Origin: JBBDMC01 sp963775235
Lineage (GTDB): Bacteria > Pseudomonadota > Alphaproteobacteria > Rhizobiales > Kaistiaceae
Direction: 5' to 3'
NCBI GenBank assembly: GCA_963775235.1
Contig: CAVZHY010000002.1
Span: 744,001 to 808,000 of the forward strand
Length of the DNA stretch: 64,000 nt
Under the pieces are notes generated by a model, which saw nothing but the letters and a program-made list of their open reading frames with translations, was not told where the DNA came from and did not search any database. Positions 16,555 to 25,826 of this stretch are shown here, piece after piece. Position numbers and translations under genes: made by a program. Each line of letters begins with the position of its first letter. Positions within the stretch are counted from its first letter, which is position 1.

Positions 16555-17962
16555 TTGCAATACAGAACCCTGGTGCCGCTGATAGTAGCGAGCGCGCTGC
16601 TGCTTCAGCAAATCGACTTCGACCGCGTTGGCAACGTCCCTGCCGGCGATAGGGGAAGCATTGGGCGAAACGCCTGTTCGCGTCCACCTGGTTCTGACCT
16701 CCTACATGTTCAGCCTGGCGGCGTTCATTCCCATGAGCGGCTGGCTCGCCGACCGATTCGGCGCTCGGCTGATTTTCCGCATCGCCATGGCGATTTTCAC
16801 CCTTGCCTCGCTCTCCTGCGGCTTTTCCGGGAGCCTTCTGGGTTTTGTCATCGCACGTATCTGTCAGGGCATTGGCGGAGCCATGATGGTGCCGGTCGGC
16901 CGCCTGATCCTGCTGCGCTCGGTCGAGAAGAAGGACCTCATGGGCGCGCTCGCCACCATGAGCATTCCCGCCATGGTCGGGCCGATCATGGGACCCTTCA
17001 TCGGCGGATTCCTGACCTCCTATCTCTCCTGGCGCTGGATCTTCTGGGTCAACCTGCCGATCGGAGTGATCGGCATCGTGCTCGTCACGATCTTCATCGA
17101 GGACACGAAGGAGGCGACCCGGCGGAGCTTCGACGCGCTGGGCGTGACGCTCCTCAGCCTCGGGCTCTCCGGGACGCTGTTCGGTATGGACGCGGCCGCC
17201 AGCAACAGCGCGCCGGAGCCGCTTGCCCTCGGCTGCGTGGCCGTCGGTCTTGTCAGCCTCGCCCTATACGCCCGCCACGCCCGCCGCCGCGTCGAGCCGG
17301 CGATCGACCTGTCGCTGCTGCGCATCCCGACGCTGAATGCCAGCATGTCCGCCGGGTTGATATTCCGGATCGGTACCGGGGCGGTGCCGTTCCTGCTGCC
17401 GCTCTTCCTGCAGACCGAACTCGGCTACACGCCCATACAGTCGGGAGCCACCACCTTCGTCTCGGCGGTCGGGGCACTGGGCATCCGCACGCTGGCGACG
17501 CGTATCTACAGGCTGGTCGAGTTTCGCGCCCTGCTGGTGCTCAATGCCCTCGTCGCCGCTATCTTCATCGCCGCCTGCGCGCTGTTTCGCGAATTGACCT
17601 GGTACATCGTCATCGCGCTCACGCTCTTCTTCGGCGGTGTGTTTCGCGCGCTGGAAATGTTTGGCGTGAGCGCCTTGACTTTTGCCGACCTGTCGTTCGC
17701 GCAGATGAGCCACGGCACGACGCTGTCCACCATGTCGCAGCGGCTGTCCCAGAGCATCGGCGTTGCGATCGCCGCCTTTGTGCTCCACCTCGCGGCGACG
17801 CCAGACGGTCTGCCGCGAAGCGCCTTCGAAATCGCTTTCGTGACGGTGGCCGCGATATCGGCGAGCGCGTCGCTGTTCTTTACGAGACTCAGCCGCGACG
17901 CGGGCGCGGCCCTAGCGGTCGGACCGCGCGGCCGAAAGCACCGCGAGGAGGGGGCCGAATAG
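16555..17962 (+). pseudogene. MFS drug exporter (DHA2/EmrB-type), interrupted by a +1 frameshift
   Basis: The first frame gives LVPLIVASALLLQQID and the second continues LATSLPAIGEALGETPVR. Removing one T near 16618 joins them as QIDSTALATSLPAIG, the expected helix-1 motif of EmrB/QacA-type proton antiporters, and the length 1408 then becomes a multiple of three (468 residues). The rest is intact: about 14 membrane segments, loop GWLADRFGAR and motif C-like MVGPIMGPFIGG. Either a sequence error or a recent mutation; a TTG at 16630 could start a protein lacking helix 1. It would export lipophilic compounds. It converges on the kinase gene. Confidence 0.85.
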
Positions 17963-17983
17963 CGCCGGCCCCGAACCGCCCCT

Positions 17984-20755
17984 TCAATCGGGTTCAACGG
18001 TGACGAGTGCCGGCTGGCGCCTTCGTGCCGGCGACGTCAGGGCCGGCAGGAACACGCAGAACATCGCGCCGCCGCCCTGCGCCGAGTGCATCCAGATGCG
18101 GCCCCGGTGGTGCTCGACGATATGGCGCGAGATGGTCAGACCAAGGCCGCTGCCGGATGGCCGGCCGGTGTTGCGATCGCGCGCCTTGGCGAACTTCTCG
18201 AAGATGATCTGCCGGTCTTGGGGCCGCACACCCTCGCCGTTATCGCTGACTTCGACCAGATAGCCACCGCCGTCGGCACGGCCGCAGACACTGACGCGCC
18301 CCTCGGTCGGATCGCAAAACTTGGCAGCGTTGGAGAGCAGGTTGATGAAGACCTGCATCAGACGGTCGCGGTCGCCATGGACTGTGGGAGCCTCCGGTGC
18401 GATGGTCACGGCGATCTTGCATTTCGCTTCGCGAAAGAGTCCGCCCGTTGCCGCGACCGCGTCCTCCAGCGCCGCCCTTGGATCGATATCGGCCATGCGC
18501 CAGTTGGCCTGGCCCTGCTCGAGTTGGGTGAGATCGAGGATCGTATCAAGCAGGCGCGTCAGTCGCTGCGTCTCGCTGGAGATAATTGCGAGGAAGCGAC
18601 CAGCTTCCGCCTCGTCGATGCCGTGGCTGTCGCTAAGGATCTCGGAAAAGGTGCGGATCGAGGTGAGCGGTGTTCTCAGCTCGTGACTGACCGTCGACAG
18701 GAAGTCGTCCTTGAGGCGATCGAGCTCCTTGAGCTGCTCGTTGGCACGCGTGAGCTCGCTTGCGGTCGCTTCCAGCTCCCGCGACTTTTGCTCAAGCTGG
18801 CGACTGTAGGCGATTGCTTGGTGGGTCTCTTCGAGGATTGCCATGACTTCGTCGAAGCGCAACAGCTCGCCCTTTGCGATCGACGCGACCATGCCGCGTG
18901 CCGAAGCGGCGCCGACGCTGCCGGCGAGCATCCGCTCGACGAAGGCAATCAGGTCGGCATCCGCCTCCAGGCGGTCGCCGATATGCTCGCCCCGCTCGCG
19001 GGCGTATTCGCTGATCGCGCGCGCCGCCCGCTCGCGACCCATGAAGCGCTGCATCAGCGCGTAGAGTTCGTCGAACGCGGCGGAACGGCGCCAGATTTGG
19101 GCCTCGCCCGGCGGCCGGCGGAAAACGTCCACGAACAGCGTCGCCTGGATGCGCTCCATCATGTCCTGCCTCGAAAACAGTGAGACAAGGATGTAGCCGC
19201 CGACGTTGGCAAGCATGCTCCAGAACAGTGCATGGCTGAGCGGCTCCCACCCACCGAGTCCGAACAGCGCCTCAGGCCTGAGGAAGGCGATGCCCCACGG
19301 GCCGAAATCGAGGATGCCGCCGGGGAACAGGCCGCTGCGTATCAGGAGCGGCAACAGCATGGTGTAGGCCCAGGTGAGGAAGCCGAGGATGAGACCGACC
19401 TGCGCTCCGGCCCGGGTGCCGTTCTTCCAGAACAGGCCACCGATGATCGCCGGAGCGAACTGCGCCGCAACCGCAAAAGAGACCAGGCCGATCTGGGCGA
19501 GCGGCCCGGATTCGCCGGTCACCCGATAGTAGACGTAGCCAAGCATCAGCATTGCGAAAATGCCGGCGCGGCGGATGAACAGGAGCAGCTGGGTGAGGTC
19601 GCCCCGCGCGTCCAGCCTCAACCACTTGATACGCAGGAGCGCCGGCATGACGAGGTCGTTGCACACCATCGTCGACAGCGCGATCGCGGCGACGATGACC
19701 ATGGCGGTCGCCGACGACAGGCCGCCGATGAAGGCGAGCAAGGCGAGCGTCTCGCGTCCCTGCGAGATCGGCACGGTCAGAACGTAGAAGTCGGGGTTGG
19801 CGTCCGCCGGCAGCAACGTCAGACCGGCTGCCGCGATTGGCAGCGCGAAGAGGCTCATCAGCAGCAGGTAAAGTGGGAACAGCCACGACGCCGTCGCCAG
19901 GTGCCGTTCGTCGACGTTCTCGACGATGGTGATGTGAAACTGACGCGGCAGGCACACGATCGCTGCCATCGACAACAGCGTCATGGTCAGGAAGCGCGCG
20001 GAATTGTCCTCGGGCATTCTGACCAGGTTGTGCAGGGCCGCCGACCGGGATGCTGACGCGATGTCGATGCCCATGTCGGGACCGAAGGCGAAAACGACAA
20101 AAAGGCCAACCGCCAGGAAAGCAAGCAGCTTGACGCACGATTCAAAAGCGATCGCGGCGACCATGCCCTCGTGGTGTTCATTGGCGTCGATGTGGCGCGT
20201 GCCGAAAAGGATAGCGAAGACCGCCATGCCGATTGCGGTCAGGAAGGCTGCGTCGCCGAGGATGGTCGGCGGCAGCGACTCGATGGCGGCGATATCAGCA
20301 TGTTGTTGGTAGCTGACCAGCACGGCAAAACTCGTCGACACCGCTTTAAGCTGCAGGGCGATGTACGGCATGGTGCCGACCACGGCGACGACGGTGACGA
20401 TCATGCCGAGGCTCAGGCTCTTGCCGTAGCGCGACGCGATGAAATCGGCGATTGAGGTGATACGCTGGGATTTCGAGATGCGCGCGATTTTCCGCAGCAC
20501 GAACCACCATCCGAGGAAGACGATGGTTGGTCCCGTATAGATGGTCAGGAACTCGATGCCGCGCCGCGCCGCCGTGCCAACAGCGCCGTAGAACGTCCAC
20601 GACGTGCAGTAGACCGCCAGAGAGAAGGTGTAGACGATTGGCGAGCGTATGAGGCTGCGCCCCATCGTGGCGCGCCGGTCGCCGTAAAAGGCGATGGCGA
20701 ACAAGAGGCCCAGGTACGCGAGTGCGACGACGACGACCTTTGCGGTGCTCGGCAT
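17984..20755 (-). CDS. Sodium/solute symporter fused to a histidine kinase (CbrA/CrbS-like)
   Basis: Encodes 923 residues. Residues 1 to about 490 are a sodium:solute symporter domain with about 13 membrane helices. A linker and coiled region (about 560-675) lead to a HisKA domain with the phosphorylated H691 in TVSHELRTPLTS, then an HATPase_c domain with N, G1 and G2 boxes (NLLSNAAKF, DNGEGV, GSGLGL). This architecture matches CbrA/CrbS sensors, which couple uptake or sensing of a carboxylate or amino acid to signalling. The small membrane protein ends 3 bases before it, and a lone receiver precedes that. The ligand is not determined by sequence; acetate or another short acid is a guess from the neighbouring regulator. 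Confidence 0.92.
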   Translation of the reverse strand: MPSTAKVVVVALAYLGLLFAIAFYGDRRATMGRSLIRSPIVYTFSLAVYCTSWTFYGAVGTAARRGIEFLTIYTGPTIVFLGWWFVLRKIARISKSQRITSIADFIASRYGKSLSLGMIVTVVAVVGTMPYIALQLKAVSTSFAVLVSYQQHADIAAIESLPPTILGDAAFLTAIGMAVFAILFGTRHIDANEHHEGMVAAIAFESCVKLLAFLAVGLFVVFAFGPDMGIDIASASRSAALHNLVRMPEDNSARFLTMTLLSMAAIVCLPRQFHITIVENVDERHLATASWLFPLYLLLMSLFALPIAAAGLTLLPADANPDFYVLTVPISQGRETLALLAFIGGLSSATAMVIVAAIALSTMVCNDLVMPALLRIKWLRLDARGDLTQLLLFIRRAGIFAMLMLGYVYYRVTGESGPLAQIGLVSFAVAAQFAPAIIGGLFWKNGTRAGAQVGLILGFLTWAYTMLLPLLIRSGLFPGGILDFGPWGIAFLRPEALFGLGGWEPLSHALFWSMLANVGGYILVSLFSRQDMMERIQATLFVDVFRRPPGEAQIWRRSAAFDELYALMQRFMGRERAARAISEYARERGEHIGDRLEADADLIAFVERMLAGSVGAASARGMVASIAKGELLRFDEVMAILEETHQAIAYSRQLEQKSRELEATASELTRANEQLKELDRLKDDFLSTVSHELRTPLTSIRTFSEILSDSHGIDEAEAGRFLAIISSETQRLTRLLDTILDLTQLEQGQANWRMADIDPRAALEDAVAATGGLFREAKCKIAVTIAPEAPTVHGDRDRLMQVFINLLSNAAKFCDPTEGRVSVCGRADGGGYLVEVSDNGEGVRPQDRQIIFEKFAKARDRNTGRPSGSGLGLTISRHIVEHHRGRIWMHSAQGGGAMFCVFLPALTSPARRRQPALVTVEPD

Positions 20756-20758
20756 GGG

Positions 20759-21013
20759 TCAGCCGTCGCCTGTCGGCCCGGCCCTGGAGTCGCCGTCGCG
20801 GCTCTCGTCGGGCCGTTCGACCATGCGCGCGGCGAGCAACCCCCCGAGTGCGATCGCCAGCAGCCAAACCGCGAAGCAGGCGACGTGCAGGAGCGGCAGG
20901 CCGTAGATTGCGACCGGAAGATCGAAGATCGCCACAATCGGTGGTGTCAGCAGGATGAAGGTCGCTACCGTCAGCACCAGCGCCCGATCGGCCAGCCTAC
21001 CTTCCGGCGCCAA
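20759..21013 (-). CDS. Small two-helix membrane protein paired with the symporter-kinase
   Basis: Encodes 84 residues from a TTG start. Two hydrophobic helices (VLTVATFILLTPPIVAIF and LLHVACFAVWLLAIALGGLL) are followed by a charged C-terminal tail. It ends 3 bases before the symporter-kinase start, so the two are surely co-translated. Small two-helix partners of sodium/solute symporters are known (YjcH with ActP, DUF4212 proteins), and the layout suggests an analogous subunit. I cannot assign the exact family. Confidence 0.72.
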   Translation of the reverse strand: MAPEGRLADRALVLTVATFILLTPPIVAIFDLPVAIYGLPLLHVACFAVWLLAIALGGLLAARMVERPDESRDGDSRAGPTGDG

Positions 21014-21033
21014 GACCGTGTCTCCCCGTGCAG

Positions 21034-21411
21034 TTAGGCGGGAGCTGCAGCCAGCAGGGCTTGCACGCGCGCCAGTACGTCGCGATTGGAGAAAGGCTTG
21101 GTGACGTAGTCGTCGACACCAAGTTCCTCCGCCCGGCGGCGGTCGCGTTCGTGGCCCTTGGCTGTCAGCATGATGATGCGCGGACGACGCAACGCGTTGT
21201 CGCGCTTGATGGCGGCAACCACCTCAAAGCCGTCAAAACCGGGCAGCATGATATCGAGGAGGATGAGATCGGGGCGCAACTGCCGCGCCATCTCGACCGT
21301 CTGTGGGCCGTCCCGGGCAACCGCGACATCGTAACCTGCACGCCGCATCAGAAAGGAGAGAGCCTCGACGAGGTTACGTTCGTCTTCGGCCACCAGGATG
21401 GAGTGGGTCAT
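21034..21411 (-). CDS. Single-domain response regulator
   Basis: Encodes 125 residues, a receiver domain and nothing more: acidic pocket E9/D10, phospho-acceptor D53 (LILLDIMLPGFDG), and the conserved Thr and Lys in MLTAKG and VTKPFSN. With no output domain it must act by protein contact or as a phosphorelay intermediate. It lies 20 bases upstream of the small membrane protein and is very likely phosphorylated by the adjacent kinase. Confidence 0.95.
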   Translation of the reverse strand: MTHSILVAEDERNLVEALSFLMRRAGYDVAVARDGPQTVEMARQLRPDLILLDIMLPGFDGFEVVAAIKRDNALRRPRIIMLTAKGHERDRRRAEELGVDDYVTKPFSNRDVLARVQALLAAAPA

Positions 21412-21483
21412 TCCGTCCCTTTCGCCGCGCCGCCGCTGGCTTTTTTGCTTGCTTCATGGGCGGATCATACCGTGCCCCCGCGA

Positions 21484-23062
21484 TCATGTCACCGCCACGC
21501 GCGGGCGAGCCGGCGTCACCTGCGGTAGGATGGGAGCCCGCTCGAAGGCGCGCGCGGTGCAATCTTCGCGTGCGCACGAGCGGCAGGTCACCCCCACAGG
21601 CACGGGCCGGGTATCGCGGGCCAATCCGTCGGCGTAGGCAAACCGGACGGCATGCACCGCGGCCGCACCGATCATGACCGCGTGAGTGCTGTCCCCCGCT
21701 GCCGATGCGACGTCGGAGCGGGCAAAGAAAAGGTAGCGTTCGCCATCGGGCAGTTCGACCAATTGGGTGACGATACGACCCGGCGTGGCGAAGGCGTGGT
21801 GCACGATCCAGCGCGGACATGCGCCGCCGTAGCGAGGCAAAGTCAGGCCGGATGCGGTGAAGCGTTTGGATATATTGCCGGCGATGTCGGTGCGCAGGAA
21901 ATGAAGCGGCACCCCTTCGACCCCCGGCCGCCGAAGCGTCGTGAGACGATGGCACGCCTGTTCGAAGCTCACGTCAAACCGACGGCCGATGGCAAGGACG
22001 TCGCGGCGACAGTCCTCCGCTGCCGCATGGAACGCCGCGTAGGGCATTGCGATGGCGCCCGCGAGGTAACTGGCGAGCGCGTGCTGAAGGCGTTTCCTCG
22101 ACTCTGATGAAGTCGGAGAGGCACCGGAGACCAGGTCGTCGATGCGTTGACCACGCTCGAGCGCGCCGATCATGCGAGCCAACCGGAAGCGGGCGCTCAT
22201 CCGCCCGAATCGATCAGAAATCAGAAACGCGCGGTTCGCGGCATCGATCTGCTCGCCTCCCACGGGCAGATCACCGGTCGGACGCCGTACGACGGTGAGT
22301 CCGTGCCGCACACGCAGCCTCTCGCTCAGCGCCTCGTAGGTCGCGCCAAAATCACCATCGAGATCGGCGAGGATTTCTTCGGCTGCCGTTTCCAGTCCAG
22401 GAAAATAGTTGGCATTATCGGAGACGAAGTCTTCGACTTCCTCGCGCGGCGATGGACGCGGACGACCCGGACCCGCGGCCGCTCGTGAAATCGAACAGGT
22501 CGGAGGCGCGCGCCGCCAGCCGCTCGCTCTCCTCTACCAGCGTGACGACGAAACGCCGCCGCTCCGCATCGCTAAGGTCGCCATAGTCCTTCAGGATTTC
22601 GGAATAGGAACGGATGGTCGTGATCAGCGCCAGGATTTGGTGGCCGGCTTCCGCCAGGAAGATCTCCTCGCCGAGGCGCTCGCCGATCAGTTCTGAACGG
22701 ATCTTGGCTTCACGGTAGGCGCGGTAGACAGCGAGGATGGCGCGCGCCGCCTGCGGACTGTTGGCCACGATGTCAGCGCCGTCGCGCGCCGCCATGCCGA
22801 CGGCGGCCAGCGCCGGATCGTCGGCGATCTCGCCGAGTTCGGCGATCAGGCGCGCCTCCTCGGTTCCGGCAAGTGCTCCGCTGTCCAGGTTGAGCGCGGC
22901 GGCCAGCTGATTGAGCAGCGCCCCGCCGATCGGCCGCTTGTTGTGCTCGATGAGGTTCAGGTAGCTCGACGAGATACCGACGCGGGCCGCCAGGGCCTTT
23001 TGCGACACGGCAAGTTCCTGCCGCCGCTTTCGAATTCGCTGCCCGATCGGCGCACGCGCCAT
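21484..23062 (-). pseudogene. XRE-family regulator with ImmA/IrrE-like region (COG3800, RamB/ScfR type), broken by one frameshift
   Basis: The 5' part starts MARAPIGQRIRKRRQ at 23062 and has an XRE helix-turn-helix (about 12-65) then a helical region up to LFDFTSGRGSG. The 3' part continues in the next frame as SPREEVEDFVSDNANYFPG and runs through the region that follows the HTH in COG3800 proteins, ending in a Cys-rich module (VTCRSCAREDCTARAF). Removing one base near 22470 unites them; 1579 bases then become 526 codons. Members such as RamB regulate acetate or propionate metabolism. As written, two truncated products result. It is divergent from the ABC binding-protein gene and upstream of the receiver gene. 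Confidence 0.85.
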
Positions 23063-23084
23063 GGGAGTTTCCAAGCCTCGCCTG

Positions 23085-23100
23085 TTGTACGATTTTACAA
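23085..23100. promoter_or_regulatory. Inverted repeat TTGTA-N6-TACAA, possible operator
   Basis: A perfect five-base inverted repeat with a six-base spacer lies 22 bases upstream of the XRE regulator start and within the divergent region shared with the ABC operon. This is a plausible autoregulatory site. Two direct copies of GTTGTTGA at 23136-23143 and 23154-23161 lie nearby. No binding evidence. Confidence 0.35.
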
Positions 23101-23124
23101 GAACCTCGGCCAACGTGCAAGAGA

Positions 23125-23153
23125 TTGACAAAATAGTTGTTGAAAATCATAGG
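23125..23153 (+). promoter_or_regulatory. Possible sigma-70 promoter of the ABC operon
   Basis: TTGACA at 23125-23130 is a perfect -35 box; the hexamer 17 bases on, CATAGG, is a poor -10. The region is AT-rich compared with its surroundings and lies about 115 bases before the binding-protein start. Confidence 0.3.
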
Positions 23154-23266
23154 GTTGTTGACCAGTTCACAAGAGGCCCTTAGCGTCACCGGCTCGGGGA
23201 AGAGTAGGTAGGAGCACAAGGGCGACCCTCCCCGTCCCCAAGAGGAAACGTCCGGAGGAACACAAA

Positions 23267-24675
23267 ATGACAGACCGGAAGATACGGCTCGACAAGCCGT
23301 TCTCACGGCGTGCGGTGCTGAAGGGCTCGCTCGTCACCACCGCAGGATTGGGCGCGCTCACCATCGGCCGCCTCGGCCCGCTGCACTTCGTGCGGGACGC
23401 CTGGGCGGATGAAGTGCCGATTGGCAACTACCCGAAGGCGACCTCGGGATCGTCGATCAAGTTCGGTTTCAACATTCCGCTGACCGGCCCCTACGCTGAG
23501 GAAGGCAAGGACGAACAGAAGGCCTATCAGCTCGCCGTCCAGCACATCAACGGCGAAGGCGACGGCGGTCTGCTCAAGACCATGACGCCGAATGCCCTCA
23601 AGGGGAACGGCGTGCTGGGGAAGAAGATCGAGTACGTGATCGGCGACACGCAGACCAAATCTGACGCCGCGCGCGCCTCGGCCAAGCAGATGATCGAGAA
23701 GGACGGCGCCATTATGATTACCGGCGGCTCCTCGTCGGGCGTCGCGGTTGCCGTTCAGTCGCTGTGCCAGGAAGCCGGCATCATCTTCATGTGCGCCTTG
23801 ACCCACTCCAACGACACCACCGGCAAGGACCGTCGGCGTTATGGTTTCCGCCACTTCTTCAACGCCTACATGTCCGGTCAGGCCTCGCGCCGGTTCTCGC
23901 CGAAGAGTACGGAACGGACCGCGTCGCCTATCACCTGACGGCCGACTACACGTGGGGCTGGACGCAGCAGAAGTCGATCCAGGACGCCACCGAGAATCTC
24001 GGCTGGAAGACGCCAGGCGAACGTGCTGACAACGGTCGGCGCGCCTGACTTCTCGCAGTTCATTACGCCGGTCCTGAGTTCGGGCGCCGACGTTCTGATC
24101 CTGAATCATTACGGCGGCGACATGGTCCATTCGCTCCAGCAGGCGATGCAGTTCGGCCTGCGCGACAAGATGGCCAACGGCAAACAGTTCGAGATCGTCG
24201 TGCCGCTCATCTCCGAGCTCATGGCGGCGGCGCCGGCGACGCCGTCAAGGGTATCCTCGGTACGTCGAACTGGAACTACAAGCTGCCCGACGAATGCACC
24301 AAGGCGATGACACAGTCGTTCGGTAAGGACTATGGCGCGCCGCCATCGCAGGCCGCCCAGACGTGCTACGTCCAGACCCTGCTCTATGCCAATGCGGTCG
24401 AGACCGCCGGCACGTTCTATCCGCCGGAAGTCATCAAGGCGCTGGAGGGCTACAAGTTCGACGGCATGGGCAACGGCCCGACCGAGTACCGGGCCGCAGA
24501 CCACCAGTGCTTCAAGGATGTGCTGGTCGTCGAGGGCAACGAAAAGCCTGAGAACCAGTTCGACCTGCTCAACATCGTGAAGGTAGTGCCGCGCGCCAAG
24601 GTCGAATACGACCCGAACAGCCCGGACTTCAATCCGGACGGCAAGGCCGATCTCGGCCCGTACGTGCCTGCCTAG
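23267..24675 (+). pseudogene. Branched-chain-amino-acid-type ABC binding protein, three frame breaks
   Basis: Starts with a twin-arginine-like signal (FSRRAVLKGSLVTT) and the LivK-type fold (IKFGFNIPLTGPYAEEGK). Continuity is lost three times: a base is missing near 23885 (NAYMSGQ then LAPVLAEEYG), one is extra near 24010 (LGWKT then QANVLTTVG), and one is missing near 24225 (LISELMA then GAGDAVKGILG). Restoring them gives 470 codons with no internal stop, ending ADLGPYVPA. Intact permease and ATPase genes follow, so the gene is probably functional in the organism. The exported protein would capture an amino acid, amide or related solute. Substrate unknown. Confidence 0.88.
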
Positions 24676-24693
24676 GAAGGCATAACCAATGCG

Positions 24694-24724
24694 CGGCCGG
24701 CCGTCCTTCCGGGGCGGCCGGCCG
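24694..24724 (+). terminator. GC-rich hairpin between binding-protein and permease genes
   Basis: CGGCCGGCCG at 24694-24703 is repeated, self-complementary, at 24715-24724 around an 11-base loop, and is followed by TTGTGTTG. Hairpins at this place commonly reduce read-through or protect the upstream message so that the binding protein is made in excess over the membrane parts. No proper T-run, so partial termination or mRNA stabilisation is more likely than full termination. Confidence 0.55.
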
Positions 24725-24802
24725 TTGTGTTGAGACGGATACCCGGTTCGCGTTGTGGCAGTTTCAAGGTAGAACTGAACCCGTTTGCGGCGGGTGGGGA
24801 CG

Positions 24803-25822
24803 ATGCTGGACGCAATATTCCTTCAGTTCCTGAATGGCCTCGACAAGGGCGGCGCGTACGCGCTTATCGCGCTCGGCCTCACTCTGGTCTTCGGAACCCT
24901 GGGAGTCGTCAATTTCGCGCACGGCGCCCTTTTCATGCTGGGCGCGTTCTGTTCGGTCGCCTTCCAGAACATCCTGACAATGTCGGCGAAGGTGAAGGAC
25001 GAGTCCGTCACCTTCATGGAAGCGTTCAAGGAAGTTCCTTACCTTCAACTTTGGTTCGGCGACGTCGGCAAGACGATCATCGACTACGCCGTGCCCCTCT
25101 CGATCCTGCTCGCGATTCCTGTCATGCTGCTCATCGGCCTTGCCATGGAGCGCGGCCTCATACGCTTCTTCTACAAGCGAGCGCGCGCTGAGCAGATCCT
25201 GGTCACTTTCGGCCTCGCCATCGTTCTCCAGGAAATCATCAAGGCGATCTGGGGCGCCAATCCGATTCCCATCAATGCCCCGGCTGCTTTTGCCGGCAGC
25301 GCCAATGTCGGCGCTTGGCTCGGGCTCGGCGCTGGCGTCGTCTATCCCTGGTGGCGTCTCATTTATCTGGCCTTCTCGCTCGTCGTCATCGGCGCGGTCT
25401 TTGGCTTCCTGCAGTTCACCACCTACGGCATGGTCGTACGCGCCGGCATGCGCGACCGCGAGACGGTCGGGCTGCTCGGCATCAACATCGGGCATCGCTT
25501 CACCATCGTCTTCGGGCTCGCCGCCGTCGTCGCCGGGCTCGCCGGCGTCATGTACGCGCCGATCGTATCGCCCGACTATCGCATGGGCATGGAGTTCCTG
25601 GTGCTCTCGTTCGTGGTCGTGGTGGTCGGCGGCATGGGCTCGCTCGCTGGCGCCGTACTCGCAGGGTTCCTGCTCGGCATGCTTCAATCGTTCGCGTCCC
25701 TGACCGAGGTGATGCGCCTCGTTCCGGGCATCAATCAGGTGATCATCTATCTGGTCGCTGTGATCGTCCTGCTGGTGCGCCCGCGTGGCTTGCTCGGCCG
25801 CAAAGGTGTCATGGAGAGTTGA
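24803..25822 (+). CDS. livH: Branched-chain amino-acid-type ABC permease (LivH family)
   Basis: Encodes 339 residues from the ATG at 24803, preceded by GGTGGGGA; an in-frame TTG 18 bases earlier is less likely. About eight membrane helices; NGLDKGGAYALIALGLTLVF and GVVNFAHGALFMLGAF are the family hallmark, and ARAEQILVTFGLAIVLQE follows. A large loop (about 55-90) between the first helices is longer than in E. coli LivH. It forms the channel with LivM in the hydrophobic amino-acid transporter (HAAT) family. Confidence 0.93.
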   Translation: MLDAIFLQFLNGLDKGGAYALIALGLTLVFGTLGVVNFAHGALFMLGAFCSVAFQNILTMSAKVKDESVTFMEAFKEVPYLQLWFGDVGKTIIDYAVPLSILLAIPVMLLIGLAMERGLIRFFYKRARAEQILVTFGLAIVLQEIIKAIWGANPIPINAPAAFAGSANVGAWLGLGAGVVYPWWRLIYLAFSLVVIGAVFGFLQFTTYGMVVRAGMRDRETVGLLGINIGHRFTIVFGLAAVVAGLAGVMYAPIVSPDYRMGMEFLVLSFVVVVVGGMGSLAGAVLAGFLLGMLQSFASLTEVMRLVPGINQVIIYLVAVIVLLVRPRGLLGRKGVMES

Positions 25823-25826
25823 GGCC

